NCBI GenBank assembly: GCA_045538735.1
Contig: JAZSRY010000013.1
Span: forward strand, 171,939 to 235,938
Source: SIG459 sp045538735
GTDB taxonomy: Bacteria > Bacillota > Clostridia > Oscillospirales > Oscillospiraceae
Length of the DNA stretch: 64,000 nucleotides
Direction of reading: 5' to 3'
Below the pieces are notes generated by a model. It ran no database searches. It had not been told where the DNA came from and was given only the letters and a program-made list of their open reading frames with translations. Made by a program: the position numbers and the translations under genes. Numbering within the stretch: position 1 is the first letter of the stretch; each line of letters begins with the position of its first letter. Below are positions 25,825 to 34,871 of this stretch, piece by piece.

Positions 25825-26481
25825 ATGGCGGGAAGGGCGAGACGAATCAGTTTAAGAAAGATCAGAGCCGGCAAAATTAATATTATGCCGGCTTTAATCT
25901 TAATTCTTATAGTTTCCGCTCTTGTATTTGGATTCAAGGCGGTTTCATATCTGCGCAGACTCACCGGCGAAATGGCAATCAGTGACGCAACAGATATGGT
26001 AACACTTGCTGTAAATGATACCGTCAGCCATATTATGGCAGAAGGTGACTATACATACGATTACTTCGTGACCATAGAAAAGGATATAAACGGTAATGTT
26101 GCCGCTATTAGCGCGAATATGTCACGTATAAACGCTGTTTCCGCTCAAATCCTTAGTGAGGTTGTTGAGGCAGCGGAAAACGGTATACTGGATATAAGAG
26201 TGCCCATAGGAAACCTTTTGGGTTCAAATATTCTTATGGGCAAAGGACCTGAAGTTCCCGTTGAGGTTATTACTCTTACAAGTTCTTATATCGATATAGA
26301 GAATGAAATTATTTCAACAGGTATAAATCAGGCGAAGCATAAAATCATATTAAAAGTTGATGTTGATATTGACATACTAATTCCATGGGATGTTCTGACT
26401 ACGAGAGTTGAGAGCAATGTGCTTATTGCTGAAACAGTAATAGTCGGAAAAGTGCCGGAAACCTATGTTGATGTGGAGTGA
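25825..26481 (+). CDS. yunB: Sporulation protein YunB
   Basis: A 218-residue protein with an Arg/Lys-rich N-terminus, one transmembrane segment (about 20-42) and an extracytoplasmic domain. It has the YunB-like region IRVPIGNLLGSNILMGKGPEVP. In Bacillus, YunB is made in the mother cell under sigma-E and is needed for normal spore formation. ATG behind CCGAGGTG. Supports a spore-forming host. Confidence 0.85.
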   Translation: MAGRARRISLRKIRAGKINIMPALILILIVSALVFGFKAVSYLRRLTGEMAISDATDMVTLAVNDTVSHIMAEGDYTYDYFVTIEKDINGNVAAISANMSRINAVSAQILSEVVEAAENGILDIRVPIGNLLGSNILMGKGPEVPVEVITLTSSYIDIENEIISTGINQAKHKIILKVDVDIDILIPWDVLTTRVESNVLIAETVIVGKVPETYVDVE

Positions 26482-26486
26482 GAATT

Positions 26487-28469
26487 ATGACAGCTAATGA
26501 AGCAAGAGAAAAAATACTGGCTCTGAGAGCTGAGGTTGAGGAGCATTCCAGAAGATATTATGATGAGGATGCCCCTACCATCTCCGATTTCGAGTATGAT
26601 AAGCTTATTCATACACTTATGGATCTGGAGGATGCGTTTCCACAGTTCAAGGATGCTTCTTCTCCCACGCAGAAGGTGGGAGGAAAGGTCAGCAATCAGT
26701 TCAGTCCCGTCAAGCATCAGGTGCCTCTCGAAAGCCTCACCGATGTTTTCTCCCACGAGGAGCTTGCTGCTTTTGGCGAGCGTGTAGAGAAGGCTCTTGA
26801 AGAAAATCACACCTACGATGTGGAGCCTAAAATTGACGGACTTTCCATCGCTCTTGAGTATGAAAACGGAATTTTTGTACGCGGCGCAACGAGAGGCGAC
26901 GGTCAGACCGGCGAAGATGTTACAGAAAACCTTAAAACCATTCGTTCTCTTCCTCAAAAGCTTGTAAACGCTCCCGAAAGACTCATTGTCCGCGGAGAGG
27001 TTTATATGTCAAAAGAGACTTTTGATATGCTCAACAAGGATAGAGAGATAAAAGGGGAGAGTCTTCTGGCAAATCCCCGTAATGCTGCAGCCGGCTCTTT
27101 GCGTCAGCTCGATTCAAAAGTTACTGCTTCACGCCGTCTGGATCTCATTGTATATAATATTCAGTATAGCACTCACGAGTTTTCCAACCATACGGAAACT
27201 CTTGATGCTCTTAAATCCTACGGTTTCGATGTTGTTCCCTATAAGGTGTTTGATAATATTAATGACTGCATAAGCCACATTGAGTGGATAGGTGAGAACA
27301 GAGATTCCTTCCCCTATGAAATGGACGGAGCGGTTATCAAGATCAATGAGCTTGCATTGCGTGAAAACCTTGGAAGCACAAGCAAAGCACCCCGTTGGGC
27401 TGTTGCCTATAAATATCCCCCTGAGAAGAAGCCCAGCAAGGTTGTTGATATTGTGGTTCAGGTTGGCAGAACGGGTGTGCTTACCCCTAAGGCTGTTGTT
27501 GAGCCTGTTCGGCTTGCGGGAACCACTGTCACAAATGCAACGCTGCATAATCAGGATTTTATAGATAAGCTGGATGTTCGCATTGGTGACACTGTGATTG
27601 TGCAGAAAGCGGGAGAGATTATTCCCGAAGTAGTTGAAGTGGATTTTAAGCTCAGACCCGAAGGTACAAGTCCGTTCCGTCTGCCCGATGTTTGCCCCGA
27701 ATGCGGAAGTCCCGTTGTAAGAGATGAGGACGGCGCGGCAATGCGCTGCACGGGCGCGGAGTGTCCCGCCCAGAAGCTTCGTAATATCTGCCATTTCGCT
27801 TCCAAGGAGGCGATGGATATTGAGGGACTTGGCCCTGCTGTGGTTGAAGCACTTGTAAATGCGCAGCTTATTAATTCGCCCGCTGATTTGTATTACCTTG
27901 AGCCTCAGTCTGTGGCTTCTCTCGACAGAATGGGCAAGAAAAGCGCCGAGAATCTTGTTGACGCAATCGAAAAGAGTAAAAGCGCAGGCCTTGCAAAGCT
28001 TATATGTGCTTTTGGTATTCGTCAGGTCGGTGCAAAGGCCGCAAAAGTTCTTGCACGACATTTCGGAAGCCTCGATAATCTTATTAAGGCCAATGTTCTT
28101 GAGCTTCTTATGGTTCCCGATATAGGTCAGATAACCGCTGAAAATATCGTTGACTATTTCGAAAATCCCCAGTCTTTGCATCAGATTGAGCTTCTGAGAG
28201 CTGCGGGAGTAAGTTTTGAGAGCGATGAGGATGTTATTGACCAGCGTTTTGCGGGTATTACCTTTGTTCTCACGGGAACGCTTCCCAACTATACCCGCGA
28301 TGAAGCTGCCTCAATTATCGAAAAGTTCGGCGGCAAGGTCAGCGGAAGCGTTAGTAAAAAGACGGGCTATGTTCTTGCGGGTGAAGCCGCAGGTAGCAAG
28401 CTGACAAAAGCCGAAAGTCTTGGAATTCCCATTATTGACGAAGAACATTTTTTGAAAATGACTGAATAA
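26487..28469 (+). CDS. ligA: NAD-dependent DNA ligase LigA
   Basis: A 660-residue enzyme that seals nicks using NAD+. It has the adenylation motif KIDG (in VEPKIDGLSIALEY), an OB fold, a four-Cys zinc finger (CPECG .. CTGAECPAQ), HhH repeats and a C-terminal BRCT domain. ATG at 26487 is preferred, with GGAG upstream; an in-frame GTG 9 nt earlier overlaps the yunB stop. Length normal. Confidence 0.97.
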   Translation: MTANEAREKILALRAEVEEHSRRYYDEDAPTISDFEYDKLIHTLMDLEDAFPQFKDASSPTQKVGGKVSNQFSPVKHQVPLESLTDVFSHEELAAFGERVEKALEENHTYDVEPKIDGLSIALEYENGIFVRGATRGDGQTGEDVTENLKTIRSLPQKLVNAPERLIVRGEVYMSKETFDMLNKDREIKGESLLANPRNAAAGSLRQLDSKVTASRRLDLIVYNIQYSTHEFSNHTETLDALKSYGFDVVPYKVFDNINDCISHIEWIGENRDSFPYEMDGAVIKINELALRENLGSTSKAPRWAVAYKYPPEKKPSKVVDIVVQVGRTGVLTPKAVVEPVRLAGTTVTNATLHNQDFIDKLDVRIGDTVIVQKAGEIIPEVVEVDFKLRPEGTSPFRLPDVCPECGSPVVRDEDGAAMRCTGAECPAQKLRNICHFASKEAMDIEGLGPAVVEALVNAQLINSPADLYYLEPQSVASLDRMGKKSAENLVDAIEKSKSAGLAKLICAFGIRQVGAKAAKVLARHFGSLDNLIKANVLELLMVPDIGQITAENIVDYFENPQSLHQIELLRAAGVSFESDEDVIDQRFAGITFVLTGTLPNYTRDEAASIIEKFGGKVSGSVSKKTGYVLAGEAAGSKLTKAESLGIPIIDEEHFLKMTE

Positions 28470-28497
28470 AAAAAGAGTCCTTACGGACTCTTTTTTT
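28470..28497 (+). terminator. Terminator after ligA
   Basis: Stem AAAAAGAGTCC with GGACTCTTTTT, loop TTAC, then a T-run, directly after the stop codon. Confidence 0.85.
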
Positions 28498-28554
28498 GTT
28501 ATCAAGTATCCATATGCCTCATAGATTGTACAAACACTATTCGGAGGTATAGTT

Positions 28555-29325
28555 ATGGATACGTTTAAATCACTGCTTTTGAGAAAGAAAAAGTTTATTA
28601 GTTTTCTTTCCATGATAATTGCGGTAGTTGTTATTTTTAGTATTGTCAACAGTCCTCTTGCAATCACTGCTGCCAAAACGGACAGAAAACTGCCGGTATA
28701 TTGTGTTAAAAGAGATGATAAAGCGGTTTCCCTCACATTTGATGCAGCCTGGGGTAATGAAGACACCCAACAGCTTATAGATATTTTAAGCAAGTATAAT
28801 GTGAAGGCAACATTTTTCGTAGTGGGGCAGTGGGTGGATAAATACCCCGAATCTGTAAAAGCTCTGCACGATGCTGGACATGAGGTGATGACCCACTCTG
28901 ATGACCATGCACATTTTAATAGCCTCAGCTCTGAGCAAATTGCAGCAAATATAAACAGAAGCTGCGACAAGATTGAAGCCGTTACCGGAGCCAGACCCAC
29001 TCTTTTTCGTTGCCCCTACGGTGAATACAATGATAATGTTATCTCAACACTAAACTCAATGGGCATACATACTATCCAGTGGGATGTAGATAGTCTTGAT
29101 TGGAAGGATTTATCAGCATCTGATATAAATTCAAGAGTATGTAAGGCTGTACAAAGCGGAAGTATTGTTCTTTTTCATAATGCGGCAAAACATACTCCTG
29201 AAGCTCTTCCGTCAATTATAGAGTATCTACTTGCCGAAGGCTATAAAATAGTACCAGTGAGCGAAATTCTTCTTAAGGGTGAATATGAAATAGACCATAC
29301 AGGGCGCATGTGTCCTGTTGAATAA
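28555..29325 (+). CDS. Polysaccharide deacetylase, PdaB-like
   Basis: A 256-residue exported or membrane-anchored NodB-family deacetylase. N-terminal signal/anchor at about 14-40; catalytic motifs TFDAAWG (first Asp), HSDDHAHF (metal His), RCPYGEYN, and WDVDSLDW. Such enzymes remove acetyl groups from peptidoglycan sugars; PdaB-like members act in spore cortex formation. ATG behind CGGAGG. Monocistronic. The sporulation assignment is from family similarity. Confidence 0.85.
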   Translation: MDTFKSLLLRKKKFISFLSMIIAVVVIFSIVNSPLAITAAKTDRKLPVYCVKRDDKAVSLTFDAAWGNEDTQQLIDILSKYNVKATFFVVGQWVDKYPESVKALHDAGHEVMTHSDDHAHFNSLSSEQIAANINRSCDKIEAVTGARPTLFRCPYGEYNDNVISTLNSMGIHTIQWDVDSLDWKDLSASDINSRVCKAVQSGSIVLFHNAAKHTPEALPSIIEYLLAEGYKIVPVSEILLKGEYEIDHTGRMCPVE

Positions 29326-29326
29326 T

Positions 29327-29357
29327 AAAAAGGCAGAACATTTGTTCTGCCTTTTTT
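29327..29357. terminator. Bidirectional terminator
   Basis: Stem AAAAAGGCAGAAC and complement with a 4-nt loop, between the convergent deacetylase and alpha/beta hydrolase genes; it just reaches the stop codon of the latter. Confidence 0.85.
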
Positions 29358-30432
29358 ATGCTGCGTTTTCAAGGAAGAAAGCGGATATTTCTTCCATAAA
29401 ATCTTTATCAAGCTCATACAGCCGCTCTCTGTTAAGATTGCTAATAAACTCTGATAGAATTTCGCCGCTGAGAGGATTACCGTATTCCTTTCTCAATTTA
29501 GAAAGCTCACCCTGCATTTCATTGTAATATTTTGCTGCATCACTTGTTCGCCAAAGGGTTGAATGCATATTTCTGTAATTTTCTTCAGTATATAGATAGA
29601 TTGCATTAGGATTTGTTATCTCATCTCGCTTGCTGTATATGCTGATATTGTTGTCAACAATATCGTCTTCGCTACCTTGTATAATCAAAACGGGAATATT
29701 GGTTTTGTTTATAGCCGATACAGCTGACTCATTTGCTGCGTCTCTAAACAGCATTTTGTTATGGAGAACAAGGAAGGGGTATTCGAGGGCTGCAATTGGA
29801 CCAACGCGGATTGATGCGTGGTAATACATAGTTTCAACGGGCTCATTAAACCCCGCCAGAAGGGCTGCAGCCTTAATTTGGGGATAGTTATCAAGAACGG
29901 TTGCCGAGGCATATGCGCCCATGCTGTGCCCATAAAGGAATATGGGTTTATCTGAAAAACGGGAAGAAACATATTCTATTGCGGCGCTGAGGTCAAGGTT
30001 CATCTGGCTGAAACCAACAAGACTTTTCCCTTCGCTCTCCCTTGAACCGGTGCCGTCAAAGCTGAAAACAGTCCAGCCTCGGTCTACGAAATCAAGAGTT
30101 TCCGCAAGATGGCTGTCTGCTCCGGCGCCGACACCATGGACCATTATAATTATTCCGTTTTCGTTTTCTTCGCCGTAAAGATATCCCTGCAGAACATTAT
30201 CTCCGGAAATAAAGCAGTGTTCACTTCTGGGGTAATCATCGCTGTTTATATGGCTGTAAAATAATTCAAGGGTATCAGGTGTAAGGGGACGTCTCGCAAA
30301 CATAATTCCGAATACAACTGATGAGCCAATCATTGAAAGAACTGAATAAACAAGGATTGCTATGATAATGCCTATGGCCAATTTTTTGAATTTACATCTC
30401 CTGCGGGGCTGCTTTGCCCAGTATTCAGCCAT
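29356..30432 (-). CDS. Membrane-anchored alpha/beta hydrolase
   Basis: A 358-residue hydrolase with one N-terminal membrane anchor (about 20-45) and an extracytoplasmic alpha/beta fold. Nucleophile elbow YGHSMGAYA, an acid in QGSEDDIV, and a His in NYRNMHS are seen. Start at the ATG behind AAAGGAG (30432); an upstream GTG in frame is rejected. Similar enzymes are esterases, lipases or peptidases. It is separated from the acyl operon by a terminator and a small gene, but could share the lipid theme. Confidence 0.8.
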   Translation of the reverse strand: MAEYWAKQPRRRCKFKKLAIGIIIAILVYSVLSMIGSSVVFGIMFARRPLTPDTLELFYSHINSDDYPRSEHCFISGDNVLQGYLYGEENENGIIIMVHGVGAGADSHLAETLDFVDRGWTVFSFDGTGSRESEGKSLVGFSQMNLDLSAAIEYVSSRFSDKPIFLYGHSMGAYASATVLDNYPQIKAAALLAGFNEPVETMYYHASIRVGPIAALEYPFLVLHNKMLFRDAANESAVSAINKTNIPVLIIQGSEDDIVDNNISIYSKRDEITNPNAIYLYTEENYRNMHSTLWRTSDAAKYYNEMQGELSKLRKEYGNPLSGEILSEFISNLNRERLYELDKDFMEEISAFFLENAA

Positions 30433-30521
30433 GAAGCATTCTCCTTTCACGGCATATCCTCATTATTGCCGTATATTGGACGGGATATACCAAATTCTTA
30501 ATGTTAGTTGTAATTATAATA

Positions 30522-30569
30522 TAAAAGCAGGCATTTTCAAGGAGCAATCCGTGAAAATGCCTGCTTTTA
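30522..30569 (-). terminator. Strong terminator
   Basis: An 18-bp perfect stem (30522-30539 with 30552-30569) and 12-nt loop, downstream of the small membrane protein gene on the minus strand. It closes the whole minus-strand operon group. Confidence 0.8.
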
Positions 30570-30594
30570 TAAATTTACTGAGTACTGATTATGA

Positions 30595-30858
30595 TTAGAG
30601 GTTGGCAATGAGAGCACCGAGACCAATAGCATAGATGACCCAGATGACGAGCATAACGATGCTGATAGGGAAAGCAATCTTGCTGAGAATGTTGCCGACC
30701 TTTGCGGGACCGTATGCGCTTCCGTTAAGTCTGATAAAGTTCTTTGCGCGGCCTCTTGCAATGCAAGCAAAGATTATGCCGAGAATGGGTATATAGCAAA
30801 GTGCGAGAGCAACAATACCCCATGCAAGAACGCTGCCGGTACTAATCTGTTTTTCCAT
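30595..30858 (-). CDS. Small two-helix membrane protein (DUF4190-like)
   Basis: An 87-residue protein with two hydrophobic segments (about 8-33 and 58-84) separated by a basic loop (RGRAKNFIRL). This plan resembles small DUF4190-type membrane proteins. ATG with an AAAGAGA site. It is 72 nt downstream of the acyl operon and may be its last gene. Function unknown. Confidence 0.6.
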   Translation of the reverse strand: MEKQISTGSVLAWGIVALALCYIPILGIIFACIARGRAKNFIRLNGSAYGPAKVGNILSKIAFPISIVMLVIWVIYAIGLGALIANL

Positions 30859-30930
30859 AGTTTCTCTTTCCTTTACAAAATATATTTACCAAACAGCCAA
30901 TTTTGACTGTAGGGTATTTACACAGTTAAT

Positions 30931-31875
30931 TTAATCCTTTTTGGGCAAAGAATCAAGAAAGTATTTTATTGCATTATCATATTCATCGGTATTGTTGAAG
31001 CGAACACGGGAATGCCCACCTTCATCAAACCAGACTATGTTTTTGAACTGCGAGCCGCAAAGCGCATAAAGCTCCTCGGTCTTCTCGGGGAGAGAATATA
31101 TATCTTTTCGGCTGTGAATAAATAATATAGGTTTTTTCAGTTTCGGTATTCTGCGAATAGGGCCATCGTGAACAGCATCAACGCCGGAAATAAGACGTAT
31201 ATAAAGCATTACCAGAGGATAGAAGGGGAATAGAGGACGCTTTTTTTCTATCATATGGTTTTTGAAGCTTTCTCCGAAGCTGACATACATACCGTCAGCT
31301 ACCATGGCTCGGAAGTAATCGGGGCATTTCTCGGAAACCATTGTAAAGAGGGCGGTAGATGCGCCGATGCAAATGCCGTGAAGTACTATTTCTTTTATGC
31401 AATGTTTTTCGTGCAGATACTTGCCCCATGCAATTACATCGCTGTATTCCTTGTAGCCGAGAGCGCAGATTTTTCCGTCGGAGAGACCGTGAGCGCGAAC
31501 GTCTATTGCAAGGACGTTATAGCCGGCCCTGCGATACGGCTCTGCAAAGCTGAATGAGTAGGAGCAGCACTCCATCCTTCCCGGAATAATTATAACTGCT
31601 TTATCTGAGCCAAAATCAAAATATTCGCCGAAGAGTCTGAGCCTGCCGTTTTTAATGTTCAGCTCGCGACAGTGGGCTTTGTAGGCTTCACCCCACTTTA
31701 GACCCTCGTTATACATGGCAACATATTCTGGGTCTTCAGGCATACTTACATTCCGTCCCCATTTTTCTTTCTTGGTGCGGACAAGAAGGGCAGAGTATAG
31801 AACGGCCGAGAGTATTAAAAAGACCAAAATATTAATTGCTATGATAATAAGAATAATTATAAGTATCCATTTCAT
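30931..31875 (-). CDS. Alpha/beta hydrolase with Cys in nucleophile elbow
   Basis: A 314-residue alpha/beta hydrolase with one N-terminal membrane segment (about 1-25). The nucleophile elbow reads LHGICIGAS: Cys replaces the usual Ser, as in dienelactone hydrolases. Acid in HSRKDIY and His in EGGHSRV complete a triad. Last gene of the acyl operon, 2 nt after the FakA-like gene. Probably acts on an ester or thioester of the pathway (inference). Weak ribosome site (AGGAATTC). Confidence 0.75.
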   Translation of the reverse strand: MKWILIIILIIIAINILVFLILSAVLYSALLVRTKKEKWGRNVSMPEDPEYVAMYNEGLKWGEAYKAHCRELNIKNGRLRLFGEYFDFGSDKAVIIIPGRMECCSYSFSFAEPYRRAGYNVLAIDVRAHGLSDGKICALGYKEYSDVIAWGKYLHEKHCIKEIVLHGICIGASTALFTMVSEKCPDYFRAMVADGMYVSFGESFKNHMIEKKRPLFPFYPLVMLYIRLISGVDAVHDGPIRRIPKLKKPILFIHSRKDIYSLPEKTEELYALCGSQFKNIVWFDEGGHSRVRFNNTDEYDNAIKYFLDSLPKKD

Positions 31876-31877
31876 TT

Positions 31878-33512
31878 TTAAAGAATTCCTATAAGCCAGG
31901 GATATATGATTTGTCCTCCGTAAAGAAAACTAAGCTCAATATCCGGAAATTTTTCAGAGAGTATTTCTGAAAGCTTCTCTTCTTCGGTTTCGGCAACCTC
32001 TTTACCGCGGAAGAGGACAAAAGCAGATTTTTCCTCTATGGACTCGGTGAGAAGAGCAGAAACAAGGGCAGAAGAAAGCTGGGAATCAACTGCAGCAAGT
32101 TCGCCGTCAAGGAAAGCAAGACAGTCTCCGGTTTTGCATTGTATTCCATGGTAGCTGCTGTCTCTTGCGGCAAGAGCGAGGGAAACAGTGTGAATTGACT
32201 CTGCACCACTTTTCATTTGGCGGATCCTGAATTGCGCATCCTTGCTGTCGGGAACATCCATTGCAAGTGTGAAATAGCCTTCGACCATATTTCTTGTGGG
32301 AAGAATGATCACATTTTCCATCTTGCGAAGCTCTGCAGCCTGTTTTGCGGCAGCAATAATGTTTTTATCATTGGGAAGCACAACGATATAGTCCGCGTTA
32401 GCGGAAGAATAAGCCTCGGCAAAGTCTTGAGCGGAGGGGTTTGAAGAAGCTCCGCCTTCAAGAATAATGTCGCAGCCTATGCCTGAGAATATTTCCTTCA
32501 TTCCCTCTCCGTTAACAACGGAAATAATGGAAAGAACGGATTTGGGCTGCAGTTTTTTGTCCATTTCCAGCTTTTCATTATGCTGGAGCTGCATATTTTC
32601 AAGCTTGAAGCTGATAAACTCGCCGTAACGCTGACTAAGCTCAATAATTCTGCCGGGAACACGAGTGTGAATATGAATTTTTACGCGGGAGCCGTTTTCA
32701 ATTGCAACAATGGAGTTACCGAGGACTTCAAGATCTTTTAAATATGAAGCCATTCGGAAGGAACTATCGTATGCATTATTATTGAGACGCTGAAGAATAA
32801 ACTCCATACAATAGCCTTCAAGGAAATTGCTGTTTTCATCAAAGAGAGAAAAATCGGGATCACTGTTCTCCTTAACGGTAGTGGGCGTATACTTAATATT
32901 TTCTCCGTAGAGATATTTCAGCATTCCTTCAATTATTGCTATGTAGCCCATTGCGCCGCTGTCAACAACATTGGCCTCCTTCAGTTCGGGAAGAAGCTGA
33001 GGAGTGTAGGAAAGGCTTTTCTGCATCTCAGCAATATACATTGAAAAAAACTGCTCAATGCTTGTATCGCGCCTTATCTGATGACGAATATTTTCTATTC
33101 CTTCTCTTGCTACAGTCAAAATTGTCCCTTCAACAGGACGAACTACAGAACTGTAGGCAACTTTGTACGCGCGGTAAAAGCCGTTTTTAAACTCTCCCGT
33201 AGCTGCACTGTAGCAACGGGCGAGTTCCGTAGCAAAGCCGTTAAAAAGCTGAGAGAGTATAACACCGGAGTTTCCGCGAGCACCGTAGAGCATGCCTTCG
33301 CTTACGGAGCGGAGAAAGGTGCCAAGTTCCTTGTTGGGCTTTGCAGTTCGAAGGCCGTTTTCGAGAGTTAGGCACATATTTGTTCCCGTATCGCCGTCCG
33401 CAACGGGAAAAACATTCAGCATATTCAGTTTTTCCTCGATGGTTTTAAGATTGGCAAGTCCGTTTTGCAGCATCTTACCAAATAAAATGCCGTCGATACG
33501 TTTAATATTCAT
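31878..33512 (-). CDS. FakA-like DAK2-domain kinase
   Basis: A 544-residue protein of the YloV/FakA family. The N-terminal DAK2 nucleotide-binding domain has FPVADGDTGTNM (about 36-47) and GARGNSGVILSQ. The C-terminal half carries the FakA-type domain with VLPNDKNI and RNMVEGYF. FakA phosphorylates a fatty acid held by a DegV/FakB protein, making acyl phosphate. A DegV gene lies two genes upstream in the same operon, which supports that role. ATG behind ATGGAG. Confidence 0.85.
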   Translation of the reverse strand: MNIKRIDGILFGKMLQNGLANLKTIEEKLNMLNVFPVADGDTGTNMCLTLENGLRTAKPNKELGTFLRSVSEGMLYGARGNSGVILSQLFNGFATELARCYSAATGEFKNGFYRAYKVAYSSVVRPVEGTILTVAREGIENIRHQIRRDTSIEQFFSMYIAEMQKSLSYTPQLLPELKEANVVDSGAMGYIAIIEGMLKYLYGENIKYTPTTVKENSDPDFSLFDENSNFLEGYCMEFILQRLNNNAYDSSFRMASYLKDLEVLGNSIVAIENGSRVKIHIHTRVPGRIIELSQRYGEFISFKLENMQLQHNEKLEMDKKLQPKSVLSIISVVNGEGMKEIFSGIGCDIILEGGASSNPSAQDFAEAYSSANADYIVVLPNDKNIIAAAKQAAELRKMENVIILPTRNMVEGYFTLAMDVPDSKDAQFRIRQMKSGAESIHTVSLALAARDSSYHGIQCKTGDCLAFLDGELAAVDSQLSSALVSALLTESIEEKSAFVLFRGKEVAETEEEKLSEILSEKFPDIELSFLYGGQIIYPWLIGIL

Positions 33513-33533
33513 GCGATTAACTCCATAGATAAA

Positions 33534-34871
33534 TTATTCTTTCTTGCCGATGTTAAGAACGGATTTGGGAAGAATTGCGGTAAGAAATGCTGCTCCGAGT
33601 GTGGCAAGACCGGCAATAAGAGTGAGATATACAATGGCGCCGGGTTCTCTTCCGAGAGAAGCCTGCTTGAGGGCGGTAAGAACAAGTCCTGAACCAATAC
33701 CGGATGCAACTCCGTCAAAAAGACCCTGAACTGCAAAGTACATTGCAGAGTTGGATATACCGGTTCTTGCTTCTTCCTCTGCAGCAAGTTGGCTGGGGAT
33801 GGAATATGCGGAAGCGAAAATTGCACCTACAGCAAATGCGCAGATAATTCCGGAGGCAATGGCAAGAACTGTTTTAAGTGCGGTTGCCTGTATAAAGGAA
33901 ACACCGAAAAGGCAAATCATTCCTATACCGAACATGATGAAGGTGTAGCGAATTCCGAAGCCGAAACCTCTCTTGCGCACAAATCTGTTATACAAAATGA
34001 ATGTGAAAGGAACAGGAGCGAATGTGGCCATCATTACGAAGATCATATTCATTCCGACGGAGGAAAAATATTCGTTTATTCCACCCAGGAAAAGCTGCAC
34101 ACCGAACTGCATAAAGGAATGAACGATCATCCAAAGTACGAAGGATCTGTTTTTGAAGGTGTGCTTAAGAGAGCCGACAAGACCGACGGTTTTATATGTA
34201 ACATTCTTTTCGTCAAGGTTGCTGGGCTCTTTGATCATAAAGAGGGGGATAAGCATGGTAGCCGCAATGGGAAGAACAATGAGGGCAACAATGCGGATAT
34301 TCATGCCGTTGAGCATTGCTCTGATAGCAACATAACCGACAATGAAATAGAAAATATCAAATACAGCTTTGACATTGGAGAGAAGGCGTCGGTCGCTTTC
34401 GTTATCAACTATCTCGGTATAAGTTGAGTAATATGTAGTCATGGTTAGGGTGTAGAAGCTATAGAAAACACAGAGGATAATCCAGTAATAGACTGTGTTC
34501 AAGAGGCTTACACCGGATTTATCGGGAATAGCAAGGAAGAGAACATAGCTGAGAAGAAGAGGTACAAGACCGATGACAAGGCTGGGGCGTCTGCGTCCGA
34601 ATCTGCTGCGCAGCTTGTCTGTGAATGCAGCCATGGGAATATCAATTATACCGTCAAGAATTTTTGCAATAAGTACAAAGGTACCCCAAAGTGCAGCAAT
34701 AACCAGGTCTTTACCCAGATATGTCTGGTTCAAAATGGCGTTTTCGGTACCGAAACCGCCAATAAGAAGGGCGGAACAAAGATAGGAGCCCATTACAATG
34801 TTAAGAAGGTTAATGCCGAAGCCTGAACATGCGTAAAGACCTATTGAAAACTTAGATTTTAATTTTCTCAT
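33534..34871 (-). CDS. MFS transporter, GPH/MFS_2 type
   Basis: A 445-residue membrane protein with about 12 segments. The loop-2 motif AAFTDKLRSRFGRRRP and long DExxRR loop (VDNESDRRLLSNVK) mark the glycoside-pentoside-hexuronide:cation symporter group. The same superfamily branch (MFS_2) includes vertebrate MFSD2A, a lysophospholipid carrier. Starts ATG behind GGAGGTG and overlaps the DegV stop by 4 nt. In this operon a lipid or acylated product is a plausible cargo, but the family name would suggest sugars; both are open. Confidence 0.8.
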   Translation of the reverse strand: MRKLKSKFSIGLYACSGFGINLLNIVMGSYLCSALLIGGFGTENAILNQTYLGKDLVIAALWGTFVLIAKILDGIIDIPMAAFTDKLRSRFGRRRPSLVIGLVPLLLSYVLFLAIPDKSGVSLLNTVYYWIILCVFYSFYTLTMTTYYSTYTEIVDNESDRRLLSNVKAVFDIFYFIVGYVAIRAMLNGMNIRIVALIVLPIAATMLIPLFMIKEPSNLDEKNVTYKTVGLVGSLKHTFKNRSFVLWMIVHSFMQFGVQLFLGGINEYFSSVGMNMIFVMMATFAPVPFTFILYNRFVRKRGFGFGIRYTFIMFGIGMICLFGVSFIQATALKTVLAIASGIICAFAVGAIFASAYSIPSQLAAEEEARTGISNSAMYFAVQGLFDGVASGIGSGLVLTALKQASLGREPGAIVYLTLIAGLATLGAAFLTAILPKSVLNIGKKE

